From: CAIKZZ01 sp035524495
GTDB lineage: Bacteria; Pseudomonadota; Gammaproteobacteria; Steroidobacterales; Steroidobacteraceae
NCBI GenBank assembly: GCA_035524495.1
Contig: DATKOR010000078.1
Coordinates: forward strand, 1-64,000
Direction: 5' to 3'
DNA length: 64,000 nucleotides
The position numbers and the translations under genes are program-made. Position 1 is the first letter of the stretch. The number at the start of each line of letters is the position of its first letter. Below, one piece after another: positions 51,292 to 60,544 of the stretch. Under the pieces are notes generated by a model, which worked only from the letters and a program-made list of their open reading frames with translations, ran no database searches and was not told the origin of the DNA.

Positions 51292-52665
51292 ATGGCATTC
51301 ATCCCGCACACCGACGACGACGTCCGGCAGATGCTCGCGACGATCGGCGTCAAGCGCATCGAAGACCTGTTTGACGAGATTCCGCGTGCGCTGCGCGCCG
51401 GTCCCTTGTCGGCGATCCCGCCGGCGGCCTCCGAAATGGAGATCGGGCGACTGATGTCCGAGCGCGCCGCCGAGGACGGCCGGCCGCTCACCTTCATCGG
51501 CGCCGGTGCCTACGAGCACCACATCCCGGCGGCCGTGTGGGCGATCACGACGCGCGGCGAGATCTACTCGGCCTACACGCCGTACCAGGCCGAGGCCAGC
51601 CAGGGCACGCTGCAGACGATCTACGAATACCAGACGATGATCGCGAGCCTGACCGGCATGGAGGTCTCGAACGCGTCGCTCTACGACGGCGCCTCGGCGC
51701 TCGCCGAAGCCTGCCTGATGGCGGTGCGCGCCAATCGCCGCTCGAAGTCGCTGCGCATCCTGATGCCGCGGGTGGTCAACCCGACGTACCGCAAGTGCGC
51801 GCGCGCGATCGCCGGCAACCAGAACCTGCGCTTCGAGGAGATCGGCTTCGACCCGGCGACCGGGCAGACGGCGCTCGCGGCGCTCGAGGCGCACGCCGCC
51901 GAGGACGTGACCGCGCTCGTGATCCAGCAGCCGAACTTCTTCGGCATGCTCGAGGACGTCGATGCGCTGACGACGTGGGCGCACCGGCGCGGGGCGCTCG
52001 TGATCGCGGTCGTCAACCCGACGTCGCTTGCGCTCCTGAAGCCGCCGGGCGAGTGGGGCGAGCGCGGCGTCGACATCGTCGTCGGCGAGGGCCAGCCGCT
52101 CGGCGTGCCGCTCGCGGCCGGCGGTCCGTACTTCGGCTTCATGACGACGCGCATGGAGCACGTGCGGCAGATGCCGGGGCGCATCGTCGGGCGCACGCTC
52201 GACGTCGACGGCCGGCCCGGCTACACGCTGACGCTGCAGGCCCGCGAGCAGCACATCCGCCGCGGCAAGGCGACCTCGAACATCTGCACCAACCAGGGGC
52301 TGCTGATGAGCGCGGCGACGATTTACCTCGCGATCATGGGTCCGGCGGGGCTCGAGCGCGTCGCGGGCGCGTCGATGGCGCGCACCGCCGAGCTCGTCGA
52401 GGCGCTGACGCGCATCAAGGGGGTGCAGAGCGCATTCGGCGGCGCGCGCTTCCACGAGGCGCTGCTGAAGCTCGAGCGCCCGGTCGCGCCGGTGCTCGAT
52501 GAGCTCGCGCGGCGCCGCATCGCGGGCGGCTACGACGCCTCCGCCGACTACCCCGAGCTCGGCCACGCGCTGCTCGTGTGCGCGACCGAGACCAAGACCA
52601 GCGGCGACATCGCCGCGTACGCCTCCGCGCTGCACGCCGTGCTCGGCGACGCACGCGCGGCGTGA
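51292..52665 (+). CDS. gcvPA: glycine dehydrogenase (decarboxylating) subunit 1
   Basis: 457 residues, the N-terminal half-protein of the split, two-gene P protein. It starts FIPHTDDDVRQMLATIGV and carries the conserved FIGAGAYEHHIPAAV, YTPYQAEASQGTLQTIYEYQ and VVGEGQPLGVPLAAGGPYFG blocks. The ATG at 51292 has GGAG five bases upstream. With gcvPB it forms the alpha2-beta2 PLP enzyme that decarboxylates glycine. The split form differs from the single-chain GcvP of enterobacteria. Confidence 0.97.
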   Translation: MAFIPHTDDDVRQMLATIGVKRIEDLFDEIPRALRAGPLSAIPPAASEMEIGRLMSERAAEDGRPLTFIGAGAYEHHIPAAVWAITTRGEIYSAYTPYQAEASQGTLQTIYEYQTMIASLTGMEVSNASLYDGASALAEACLMAVRANRRSKSLRILMPRVVNPTYRKCARAIAGNQNLRFEEIGFDPATGQTALAALEAHAAEDVTALVIQQPNFFGMLEDVDALTTWAHRRGALVIAVVNPTSLALLKPPGEWGERGVDIVVGEGQPLGVPLAAGGPYFGFMTTRMEHVRQMPGRIVGRTLDVDGRPGYTLTLQAREQHIRRGKATSNICTNQGLLMSAATIYLAIMGPAGLERVAGASMARTAELVEALTRIKGVQSAFGGARFHEALLKLERPVAPVLDELARRRIAGGYDASADYPELGHALLVCATETKTSGDIAAYASALHAVLGDARAA

Positions 52666-52678
52666 TCGGGAGAGGACG

Positions 52679-54160
52679 ATGACTGACACGCCCACGACCA
52701 GCGCCGCGCGCGAGCCGACGATCTTCGACCTGTCACGAGCCGGACGCACCGCGCAGGCGCAGCTGCCGCCCGCGCTCGCGGCCGAGGTCCCGGCCGAGCT
52801 GCGGCGCCGGCGCCGCCCGCTGCTGCCCGAGGTCTCGGAGCTGCAGGCCGTGCGCCACTACACGCGTCTCTCGCAGATGAACTTCTCGATCGACACGCAG
52901 TTCTACCCGCTCGGCTCGTGCACGATGAAGTACAACCCGCGCGGCTGCAATCAGTACGCGATGCTGCCGGAGTTCCTCGGGCGCCATCCGCTCGCGCCGG
53001 CAGCGCTTGGCCAAGGCGTGCTCGCGTGCCTGTTCGAGCTGCAGGAGATGCTGCGCGAGGTGACCGGCATGCAGGGCGTGTCGCTGACGCCGATGGCGGG
53101 GGCCCAGGGCGAGTTCGCGGGCGTGGCGATGATCCGCGCGTACCACCGCGCGCGCGGGGATCTCGCGCGCAACGAGATCATCGTGCCGGAGGCCGCGCAC
53201 GGCACCAATCCCGCGACGGCCTCGATGTGTGGCATGAAGGTCATCGAGATCCCGTGCAACGCCGAGGGCGACTGCGACATCGAGGCGTTGCGCCGCGTCG
53301 TCGGCCCGGCGACGGCCGGCATCATGCTGACCAACCCGTCGACGCTCGGCGTGTTCGAGCGCACGATCGCCGAGATCGCGACGCTGGTGCACGACGCGGG
53401 CGGGCTCCTCTACTACGACGGCGCGAACCTGAACGCGATCCTCGGCAAGGTCCGGCCCGGCGACATGGGCTTCGATGTGATCCACATGAACCTGCACAAG
53501 ACCTTCTCGACGCCGCACGGCGGCGGCGGACCGGGCGCGGGCGCCGTCGGCGTCGGGACGCGCCTGCTGCCGTACCTGCCGATCCCCGTCGTCGCTCGCG
53601 ACGGCGGGCGCTACCGCTGGCTCGACGAGCGCGACCTGCCGGAGTCGATCGGCCGCCTGTCGGGCTTCATGGGCAACGCCGGGGTGCTGCTGCGTGCCTA
53701 CATTTATATGCGCATGGTCGGACGGGAGGGCATGCAGCGGATCGGTGAGTTCGCGACGCTGAACGCGAACTACCTGCTCGCGCGGCTGCGCCAGGCGGGC
53801 TTCGAGCCCGCGTATCCGACCCGGCGCGCAACGCACGAGTTCATCCTGACGATGAAGCGCGAGGCGCGCGAGCACGGTGCCACGGCCATGGATTTCGCCA
53901 AGCGTCTGCTTGATTTCGGCTACCATGCGCCGACGACCTACTTCCCGCTGCTGGTGCCGGAGTGCCTGCTCATAGAGCCCACCGAGACCGAGGCCAAGGA
54001 GACCCTCGACGGCTTCGTCGAGGCGATGGTCGCGATCCAGCGCGAGGCCGCCGAGAATGTCGAGCGGCTCAAGGGCGCGCCGTACACGCTGCCGGTGCGG
54101 CGCCTCGATGATGTGCGCGCCGCCAAGCACCTGGACCTGACCTGGAAGCCGGCCGCATGA
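52679..54160 (+). CDS. gcvPB: glycine dehydrogenase (decarboxylating) subunit 2
   Basis: 493 residues. The PLP-binding lysine is Lys274 in HMNLHKTFSTPHGGGGPG. Other marks are FYPLGSCTMKYNPR, TPMAGAQGEFAG, PEAAHGTNPATA and YYDGANLNAILG. A strong GGGAGAGG site precedes the ATG. It is the catalytic PLP half of the P protein and the last gcv gene; its stop codon overlaps dgkA (ATGA), so the lipid kinase is read from the same message. Confidence 0.97.
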   Translation: MTDTPTTSAAREPTIFDLSRAGRTAQAQLPPALAAEVPAELRRRRRPLLPEVSELQAVRHYTRLSQMNFSIDTQFYPLGSCTMKYNPRGCNQYAMLPEFLGRHPLAPAALGQGVLACLFELQEMLREVTGMQGVSLTPMAGAQGEFAGVAMIRAYHRARGDLARNEIIVPEAAHGTNPATASMCGMKVIEIPCNAEGDCDIEALRRVVGPATAGIMLTNPSTLGVFERTIAEIATLVHDAGGLLYYDGANLNAILGKVRPGDMGFDVIHMNLHKTFSTPHGGGGPGAGAVGVGTRLLPYLPIPVVARDGGRYRWLDERDLPESIGRLSGFMGNAGVLLRAYIYMRMVGREGMQRIGEFATLNANYLLARLRQAGFEPAYPTRRATHEFILTMKREAREHGATAMDFAKRLLDFGYHAPTTYFPLLVPECLLIEPTETEAKETLDGFVEAMVAIQREAAENVERLKGAPYTLPVRRLDDVRAAKHLDLTWKPAA

Positions 54161-54555
54161 ATGCTCCGGACGGGACGAGCGGCGCGGTGCGCCCCGGCAC
54201 CAAGCCGCGCGGGGCGGTGCGGCTCTTCAAGGCCTTCGCCAACACCTGGAAGGGACTCGTCGGCTGCTGGCGCGAGGAGGAGGCGTTCCGCCAGGAGTGC
54301 CTGCTGACGATCCTCGTGGTGCCGGCAGGGCTGTGGTTCGGCAACTCGGGCGTCGAGCGCGTGCTGCTGGTCGGGCCGATGCTCGTGATCCTGATCGTCG
54401 AACTTCTCAACAGCGCGATCGAGACCGCGATCGACCGCATCGGCACGGAGCGGCATGCGCTCTCGGGCCTCGCCAAGGACCTCGGCTCCGCGGCGGTATT
54501 CATGTCGTTCGTGCTGCTGGCCTTGAACTGGGCGCTCGTGCTGCTCGGGCACTGA
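54157..54555 (+). CDS. dgkA: diacylglycerol kinase
   Basis: A 132-residue DgkA-type membrane enzyme recycling diacylglycerol to phosphatidic acid. Catalytic and structural features: the acidic REEEAFRQE near the first helix and the family signature ELLNSAIETAIDRIG before the second, with a third helix at the C-terminus (VFMSFVLLALNWALVLLG). The ATG overlaps the gcvPB stop by four bases. Inclusion in a glycine operon is probably chance of position rather than pathway. Confidence 0.95.
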   Translation: MNAPDGTSGAVRPGTKPRGAVRLFKAFANTWKGLVGCWREEEAFRQECLLTILVVPAGLWFGNSGVERVLLVGPMLVILIVELLNSAIETAIDRIGTERHALSGLAKDLGSAAVFMSFVLLALNWALVLLGH

Positions 54556-54652
54556 AGGGTTCCCCCGACATCCGTCACGTTCCGTGTGCGAGCGGCTGGC
54601 GGCGCGCCCCGCCGGCCGGTATGGTGGCCGCGTTCTCGGGAGGCCCGCTTCG

Positions 54653-55585
54653 ATGACAGTGATGATCTGCGGTTCGCTCGCCTACGACACCGTCATGGTG
54701 TTCGACGGGCGCTTCAAGGAGCACATCCTGCCGGACCGCATCCACATGCTCTCGGTGGCGTTCCTCGTGCCGCAGCTGCGCCGCAACTACGGCGGCGTCG
54801 CCGGCAACATCGCCTTCAACCTGGGCCTGCTGGGTGTCAAGAGCCAGGTGCTCGCGACCGTTGGCGATGACTTCGATCCTTATGAAACCTGGATGCGCCG
54901 GCGCGGTCTGAGCACCGAGTACGTGCGGCGGATCGCCGACACCTATACGGCGCAGGCCTTCATTACGACCGACCTCGACGACAACCAGATCACCGCGTTC
55001 CACCCGGGTGCGATGCAGCACTCCGGCGAGCTTGACGTGCCGGTGGGGGCCGGGATCGCGCTGGCGCTCGTCGGCCCCGACAGCCGCGACGGCATGATCC
55101 GCCACGCGGAGCAGTTCGCCGCGGCCGGCATCCCGTTCATCTTCGACGTCGGCCAGGGCCTGCCGATGTTCAGCGGCGCCGAGCTTGCGCGCTTCATCGA
55201 GCAGGCGAGCTGGGTCATCGTCAACGACTACGAGGGCCAGCTGATCCAGGATCGCACCGGCCTCGCGCCGGAGGCGATCGCGGCGCGCTGCCGCGCCTAC
55301 GTCGTGACGCGCGGCGGGGAGGGCTCACGGATCTACGCCGACGGCGCTCTCACCGAGATTCCGGCGGTGCGCGCCGAGCGCGTCGTGGACCCGACCGGCT
55401 GCGGCGACGCCTATCGCGCCGGATTCATCTATGGGCTGACGCGCGGCTTCGACTGGCCGACGACCGGCCGTCTCGCCTCGCTGATCGGCGCGATCAAGGT
55501 CGCGCACCACGGCACGCAGTCGCACCACTTCACGCTCGCCGAGATCGGCGAGCGCTTCCATACCGCCTTCGGCTACCGCTTTTGA
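54653..55585 (+). CDS. PfkB-family carbohydrate/nucleoside kinase
   Basis: 310 residues from the ATG at 54653, with GGGAGG nine bases upstream. The PfkB fold is shown by an early NYGGVAGNIAFNLGLLG block and the C-terminal anion-hole and catalytic motif VDPTGCGDAYRAGF, with the general base Asp in GCGD. Sequence style (ICGSLAYDTVMVF, VNDYEG) is close to adenosine/nucleoside kinases, but the sugar substrate is not determinable. Its TGA stop overlaps a possible TTG start of the protease gene. Confidence 0.9.
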   Translation: MTVMICGSLAYDTVMVFDGRFKEHILPDRIHMLSVAFLVPQLRRNYGGVAGNIAFNLGLLGVKSQVLATVGDDFDPYETWMRRRGLSTEYVRRIADTYTAQAFITTDLDDNQITAFHPGAMQHSGELDVPVGAGIALALVGPDSRDGMIRHAEQFAAAGIPFIFDVGQGLPMFSGAELARFIEQASWVIVNDYEGQLIQDRTGLAPEAIAARCRAYVVTRGGEGSRIYADGALTEIPAVRAERVVDPTGCGDAYRAGFIYGLTRGFDWPTTGRLASLIGAIKVAHHGTQSHHFTLAEIGERFHTAFGYRF

Positions 55586-55602
55586 GCGCCTCGAGCGGCC
55601 CG

Positions 55603-58467
55603 ATGCGGTTTAGGGACCTCGCGCGCGTCGCGCTGCTGGCGTTGCTCGGCGTCGCGGCGGGCGGGGCCGGCGCCGAGACCTCGGCGGTGCACGCCGAGGT
55701 GGCTGCGCCCGCGCCGGCGGCGCCGGACACCGTCGAGGAGCGGCCCGAGTGGGCGCGCACGCTCGAGCGCATCGCCAACGGCGTCGTCGCGATCCAGCTC
55801 GACGAAACGCGCGCGTTCGACACCGAGTGGAACACCTCGGCGCAGGCGACCGGCTTCGTCGTCGACGCCAAGCGCGGCCTGATCCTCACGAACCGCCACG
55901 TCGTGACGCCGGGACCGGTGACCGCGCAGGCGGTGTTCATGAACCGCGAGGAAGTGCAGCTCTACCCGGTCTACCGCGACCCGGTCCACGACTTCGGCAT
56001 CTACCGCTACGACCCCGCCAAGCTCAAGTTCATCCAGCCGCAGCAGATCCCGCTCGCGCCCGAGGCGGCGAAGATCGGCACCGAGATCCGCGTGGTCGGC
56101 AACGACGCCGGCGAGCAGCTGTCGATCCTCGCCGGAACGCTCGCGCGACTCGATCGCGACGCGCCGGCCTACGGCGTCGGCAAGTACAACGACTTCAACA
56201 CCTTCTATTACCAGGCCGCGTCCAGCACCTCCGGCGGCTCCTCGGGCTCGCCGGTGCTCGATGTCAAGGGCCGAGCGGTCGCGCTCAACGCGGGGGGGTC
56301 GAGCCAGGCGGCCTCGAGCTTCTACCTGCCGCTTGACCGGGTGGTGCGCGCGCTGAAGCTGATCCAGGACGGCAAGCCGGTTTCGCGCGGCACGCTCGAG
56401 ATCGTGTTCGAGTACACGCCCTACGACGAGCTGCGCCGGCTCGGCCTCAAGCCCGACACCGAGGCGGACGTGCGCCGCGCGTTCCCGAGGCAGGTCGGCA
56501 TGCTGGTCGTCAAGGAAGTCCAGCGCGGCTCGGCCAGCGACGGCGTGCTCGAACCCGGCGACGTGCTGGTGCGGATCGACGGGCGCTACGTCACCGAGTT
56601 CCTGACGCTCGAGTCGATTCTCGACGACTCGGTGGGGCACAGCGTGCGGCTCGAGGTGCAGCGCGGCGGCCAGGTGCTGACCCGCGAACTCCCGGTCGAG
56701 GACCTGCACGCCATCACGCCGGACGAGTACCTGGAGTTCGGCGACGCGGTCGTCAACCGGCTCTCCTACCAGATGGCACGGCACCTCAACGTGCCGATCA
56801 GGGGCGTCTACGTCGCGAACCCGGGCTACGTGTTCGGCGCCGCCGGAGTTCCGCGCGGCGCCGTGCTGACGGCCTTCAACGGCAAGTCGCTCAAGGACCT
56901 CGACGACTTCGAGAAGGTGCTTGCCGACCTCGCGCAGGGCGACCGCGCGACGGTGCGATTCTTCACGCTCGAGGACACGCGCTCGCAGCAGGTACGCGTC
57001 GTGCGCATCGACCGCCAGTGGTTTCCGGCGCAGCGCTGCAAGCGCGACGACGTCCGCGGCTACTGGCCGTGCCGCACGCTCGATCCGGGGCCGCCGCCGA
57101 CACCGCCGCAGCCGGCGAGCACGACGTTCGGCGCGAGCGGCGATGCGCGCGCCGACAAGATCGCGCCGTCGCTGGTCGTCATCAACTTCGACATGCCGTA
57201 CTCGGTGTCGGGCGTGACCGAGCGCAGCTACCGCGGGACGGGCGTCGTCGTAGACGCGGCGCGCGGCCTGATCGTGACCGACCGCAACACGGTGCCGGTC
57301 GCGCTCGGCGACGTGCGCCTGACCTTCGCCGGCACCATCGAGGTGCCGGGGCGCGTCGAGTACATCCATCCGCTGCACAACCTCGCGGTGATCTCCTACG
57401 ACCCGGCGCTGATCGGCACCACGCCGGTGCGGGCGGCGCGCTTCTCGACCAAGGAGCTCGCGCCTGGCGACGACGTCTGGGTCGTGGGACTGCGAGCCGA
57501 CCAGCGCCTCGCGGCGCTCGAGAGCAAGGTCGCGGCGGTCGAGCCCGCGCAGTTCCCGCTGTCGCGGACGCTCGCGTTTCGCGACTCGAACCTCGAGGTC
57601 GTGACGCTGGTCAACGGACCGACCGATTTCGACGGCGTGATCGCCGACAAGTCCGGCGACGTGCGCGCGCTGTGGTCGAGCTTCGCGTTCGACAGCGGCC
57701 GCGAGCTGCAGCAGCAGAACTTCGGCGTCCCGGCCGAGGTCGTGACCGCGATGCTCGACGTCGTGCGCAGCGGCCGCCCGCTGCGGTCGCTCGAGGCGGA
57801 GCTGCAGACGGTGCCGTTGTCGGTCGCGCGCAAGATGGGCCTCAACGACGACTGGGTGCGGCGGATCGAGGCCCACAGTCCCGGGCGGCGCCAGGTGCTC
57901 GGCGTCGGCCGCCTGGTCGCGGGCTCGCCGGCTGCCGAGCAGTTGCAGACCGGCGACCTGTTGCTCGCGATCGATGGCGTCGTCGTCAACCGCTTCCGCG
58001 AGGTCGACCAGGCCTCGCAGCGGCCGATGGTCCGGGTGACGGTATGGCGCAACGGCGCCGAGCTCAGCCTCGAGGTTGCGACCGCAGCGCTGGGCGGTGG
58101 CGACATCGACCGGATTCTCGTCTGGGCCGGTGCGATCCTGCAGGCCCCGCACCGGGCGCTCGCGGCGCAGCGCGGCGTCGCGCCGAACGGCGTGTTCGTC
58201 GCCTTCTTCCTCTACGGCTCGCCGGCGACGCGCTACGGGCTGTGGGCCGGGCGGCGCATCGTCGAGGTCGACGGCAAGGCGACGCCCGACCTCGATGCGT
58301 TCCTCGCGGCGGTCGGCGGCAAGGAAGACCGCGCATCGCTCAGGCTTCGGACCGTCACCTGGAACAACTCGGTCGAGGTCATCACGCTCAAGCTCGACAA
58401 GAAGTACTGGCCGACCTACGAGCTGCGGCGCGGGCCGGGCGGCTGGGAGCGGCGCTTGCTCGACTAG
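55603..58467 (+). CDS. Nma111-like tandem HtrA serine protease with pseudoprotease half
   Basis: About 954 residues from the ATG at 55603; a TTG at 55582 overlapping the kinase stop would add seven. A signal peptide (ARVALLALLGVAAGGAGA) is followed by a trypsin-like domain with His99 (TNRHVV), Asp130 (VHDFG) and Ser214 (GGSSGSPV), then PDZ-like repeats. From about 520 a second protease-like domain repeats the fold (YRGTGVVVDAARGLIVTD) but has DRNTV where His would be and no serine loop, so it is inactive. More PDZ-like segments follow to the end. This layout matches eukaryotic Nma111/HtrA2-like proteases. Probably periplasmic quality control. Confidence 0.88.
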   Translation: MRFRDLARVALLALLGVAAGGAGAETSAVHAEVAAPAPAAPDTVEERPEWARTLERIANGVVAIQLDETRAFDTEWNTSAQATGFVVDAKRGLILTNRHVVTPGPVTAQAVFMNREEVQLYPVYRDPVHDFGIYRYDPAKLKFIQPQQIPLAPEAAKIGTEIRVVGNDAGEQLSILAGTLARLDRDAPAYGVGKYNDFNTFYYQAASSTSGGSSGSPVLDVKGRAVALNAGGSSQAASSFYLPLDRVVRALKLIQDGKPVSRGTLEIVFEYTPYDELRRLGLKPDTEADVRRAFPRQVGMLVVKEVQRGSASDGVLEPGDVLVRIDGRYVTEFLTLESILDDSVGHSVRLEVQRGGQVLTRELPVEDLHAITPDEYLEFGDAVVNRLSYQMARHLNVPIRGVYVANPGYVFGAAGVPRGAVLTAFNGKSLKDLDDFEKVLADLAQGDRATVRFFTLEDTRSQQVRVVRIDRQWFPAQRCKRDDVRGYWPCRTLDPGPPPTPPQPASTTFGASGDARADKIAPSLVVINFDMPYSVSGVTERSYRGTGVVVDAARGLIVTDRNTVPVALGDVRLTFAGTIEVPGRVEYIHPLHNLAVISYDPALIGTTPVRAARFSTKELAPGDDVWVVGLRADQRLAALESKVAAVEPAQFPLSRTLAFRDSNLEVVTLVNGPTDFDGVIADKSGDVRALWSSFAFDSGRELQQQNFGVPAEVVTAMLDVVRSGRPLRSLEAELQTVPLSVARKMGLNDDWVRRIEAHSPGRRQVLGVGRLVAGSPAAEQLQTGDLLLAIDGVVVNRFREVDQASQRPMVRVTVWRNGAELSLEVATAALGGGDIDRILVWAGAILQAPHRALAAQRGVAPNGVFVAFFLYGSPATRYGLWAGRRIVEVDGKATPDLDAFLAAVGGKEDRASLRLRTVTWNNSVEVITLKLDKKYWPTYELRRGPGGWERRLLD

Positions 58468-58471
58468 GCCC

Positions 58472-58493
58472 GGCGGCCGGCCGCGCGGCCGCC
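58472..58493 (+). terminator. GC hairpin after protease gene
   Basis: GGCGGCCG (58472-58479) pairs with CGGCCGCC (58486-58493) only four bases past the stop codon. No T-run follows, so it is at best a weak or factor-assisted terminator or an RNA end-stabiliser. Confidence 0.3.
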
Positions 58494-58571
58494 ACCGGCG
58501 GGCGTGACGTGGTCGGTTGCCGCGGGGGCCGCCACTCTTTAACTTGAGGCCACAGCGCGCGAATTCTGGCC

Positions 58572-59588
58572 GTGATTCCCGATCCCTCCACCCAGTTCGA
58601 GTTGTTCACAGCGGGCGCGACGGATGCCGACCTGATCGGCACGGCGCCGCCGCCCGCGGACCTGGCCGCGGCTGCGGCGCAGCTGCCGCCGGGACTGCGC
58701 CTCGGGACCTCGAGCTGGTCGTTTCCGGGCTGGGCCGGCATCGTCTACGCGAACCGCGTCGGCGAGCAGCTGCTCGCGCGCCAGGGACTCGGCGCCTACG
58801 CGCGGCACCCGCTGTTGCGCGCCGTCAGCCTCGACCGCACCTTCTACGCGCCGCTCTCGGCCGACGAGTTGCGCGACTATGCGCGGATGGTCCCGCCGGA
58901 GTTTCGCTTCGTCGTCAAGGCGCACGCGGCGCTGACGACGCCGATCGACCGCCAGGCACGCAACGTCGCCGTGACGCCGGACGTCGATCGCTTCCTCGAT
59001 CTGTCGTATGCGCTCGAGCGGGTCGTCGGGCCCGCGGTCGAGGGCCTCGGCGAGCGGCTCGGCGCGTTGCTGTTTCAGTTCCCGCCGCTCGGCCTGCCGT
59101 ACGCGCGCGATCCGCAGCTGTTCGCGCAGGCGCTCGGCGCATTCCTCGACGCCCTGCCGCGCGGACCGCAGTACGCGGTCGAGCTGCGCAACCGCGAGAT
59201 GCTGTCGCCCGCCTACAGCGATGCGCTGGCACGCAACGGCGTCACCCACTGCTTCAACGTCCACCCGCGCATGCCCGGCGTGCTTGAGCAGGCCGAGATC
59301 CTCGGCGAGAGCGCATGGCTGTCGGGCACGGTCGTCTTGCGCTGGATGCTGCATCCGCAGCAGGACTACGAGGCCGCGCGCGAGCGCTACTTCCCCTTCG
59401 ACCGCATCGTCGACCCCGATCCCGCCAACCGCGCGGCCGTCGCGGCGCTGCTCGCGCGGATCCTCGGCTGTGGCAACGAGGCGATCGTCATCGCGAACAA
59501 CAAGGCCGAGGGCTGCGCCCCGCTGACGCTGTTCGGGCTCACCCGCGAGCTCGAGCGCCGCGCGCGCGAGAGCGTGCCCGCGGCATGA
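58572..59588 (+). CDS. DUF72 family protein (YecE-like)
   Basis: A 338-residue TIM-barrel-like DUF72 protein. Recognisable blocks are RLGTSSWSFPGW near the start, AVSLDRTFYAPL, FRFVVKAHAALT, GALLFQFPP and YAVELRNREML. The family is widespread, with no settled biochemical role. GTG start at 58572. Its stop overlaps the start of the tRNA-modification gene tsaC (ATGA), so the two are co-expressed. Confidence 0.88.
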   Translation: MIPDPSTQFELFTAGATDADLIGTAPPPADLAAAAAQLPPGLRLGTSSWSFPGWAGIVYANRVGEQLLARQGLGAYARHPLLRAVSLDRTFYAPLSADELRDYARMVPPEFRFVVKAHAALTTPIDRQARNVAVTPDVDRFLDLSYALERVVGPAVEGLGERLGALLFQFPPLGLPYARDPQLFAQALGAFLDALPRGPQYAVELRNREMLSPAYSDALARNGVTHCFNVHPRMPGVLEQAEILGESAWLSGTVVLRWMLHPQQDYEAARERYFPFDRIVDPDPANRAAVAALLARILGCGNEAIVIANNKAEGCAPLTLFGLTRELERRARESVPAA

Positions 59589-60544
59589 CGGCGAGCGCCG
59601 ACATCGCGCACGCGGTGTCGCTGCTGCGCGCCGGGGAGCTCGTGGCCTTCCCGACCGAGACGGTCTACGGGCTCGGTGCCGACGCCCGCAACGCCGGCGC
59701 AATCGCCCGGATCTACGCGCTCAAGCGCCGGCCGAGCGGGCACCCGCTGATCGTGCACCTTGCGGCAGCGACGGCGCTGCCGGCCTGGGCGCGGCAGGTG
59801 CCAGTGGCGGCCGATCGTCTGGCGCGCCGCTTCTGGCCGGGCCCGCTGACGCTGATCCTGCCGCGCGCCGCCGGCGTCGCCGACGCGCTGACCGGCGGCC
59901 AGGACAGTGTTGGCCTGCGCGTCCCGGCGCACCCGCTCGCGCAGGCGTTGCTCGTGGCGTTCGGCGACGGCATTGCCGCGCCGTCCGCGAACCGCTACGG
60001 CCGGGTGAGCCCGACGAGCGCGGCGCACGTGCGCGAGGAGTTCGGCGGCGAGACGCCGTTCGTGCTCGACGGCGGCGAGTGCGCCGTCGGGCTCGAGTCG
60101 ACGATCGTGAGCTTTGTCGGTGAGCCCCTGCTGGTGCGCCCGGGCGGCATCTCGCTGCCCGAGATCGAGGCCGTCATCGGGCCGCTGCGGCGCGCCGCGG
60201 ACGGGGAGGGCCCGCGTGCGCCCGGCACGACGCGCGCCCACTACGCGCCGGCCACGCGTCTGACGATTGTCGCACCGGAGGCTCTCGAGGCGGCGGCGGG
60301 GCCGCGCAGCGCCGTGCTCGCGCGGCGGGCGCGGCCGGCCGGCTACGCCGGCGCCCTGTGGCTCGACGGCGGCGAGGACCCTGCGCGCTACGCGCACGAC
60401 CTCTACGCCAACCTGCGCCGCCTCGACCACGCGGCCGCCGATGCAATCGTCGTCGAGGCCGTGCCCGCCGATGAGCGGTGGGACGCGGTGCGCGACCGCC
60501 TGCGGCGCGCCGCCGCCGCTTGCGGCGCCGAGGATTCGGCCTAG
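59585..60544 (+). CDS. tsaC: threonylcarbamoyl-AMP synthase, Sua5 type
   Basis: 319 residues. The N-terminal YrdC domain (about 1-200) makes threonylcarbamoyl-AMP for t6A37 on ANN-decoding tRNAs: AFPTETVYGLGADA, IYALKRRPSGHPLIVH, FWPGPLTLIL, PSANRYGRVSPTSA and VGLESTIV are all family motifs. A C-terminal Sua5 domain (about 210-315), linked by the APGTTRAHYAP hinge, is present, so it is the long form and not short TsaC. The start overlaps the preceding stop (ATGA). Confidence 0.95.
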   Translation: MTASADIAHAVSLLRAGELVAFPTETVYGLGADARNAGAIARIYALKRRPSGHPLIVHLAAATALPAWARQVPVAADRLARRFWPGPLTLILPRAAGVADALTGGQDSVGLRVPAHPLAQALLVAFGDGIAAPSANRYGRVSPTSAAHVREEFGGETPFVLDGGECAVGLESTIVSFVGEPLLVRPGGISLPEIEAVIGPLRRAADGEGPRAPGTTRAHYAPATRLTIVAPEALEAAAGPRSAVLARRARPAGYAGALWLDGGEDPARYAHDLYANLRRLDHAAADAIVVEAVPADERWDAVRDRLRRAAAACGAEDSA

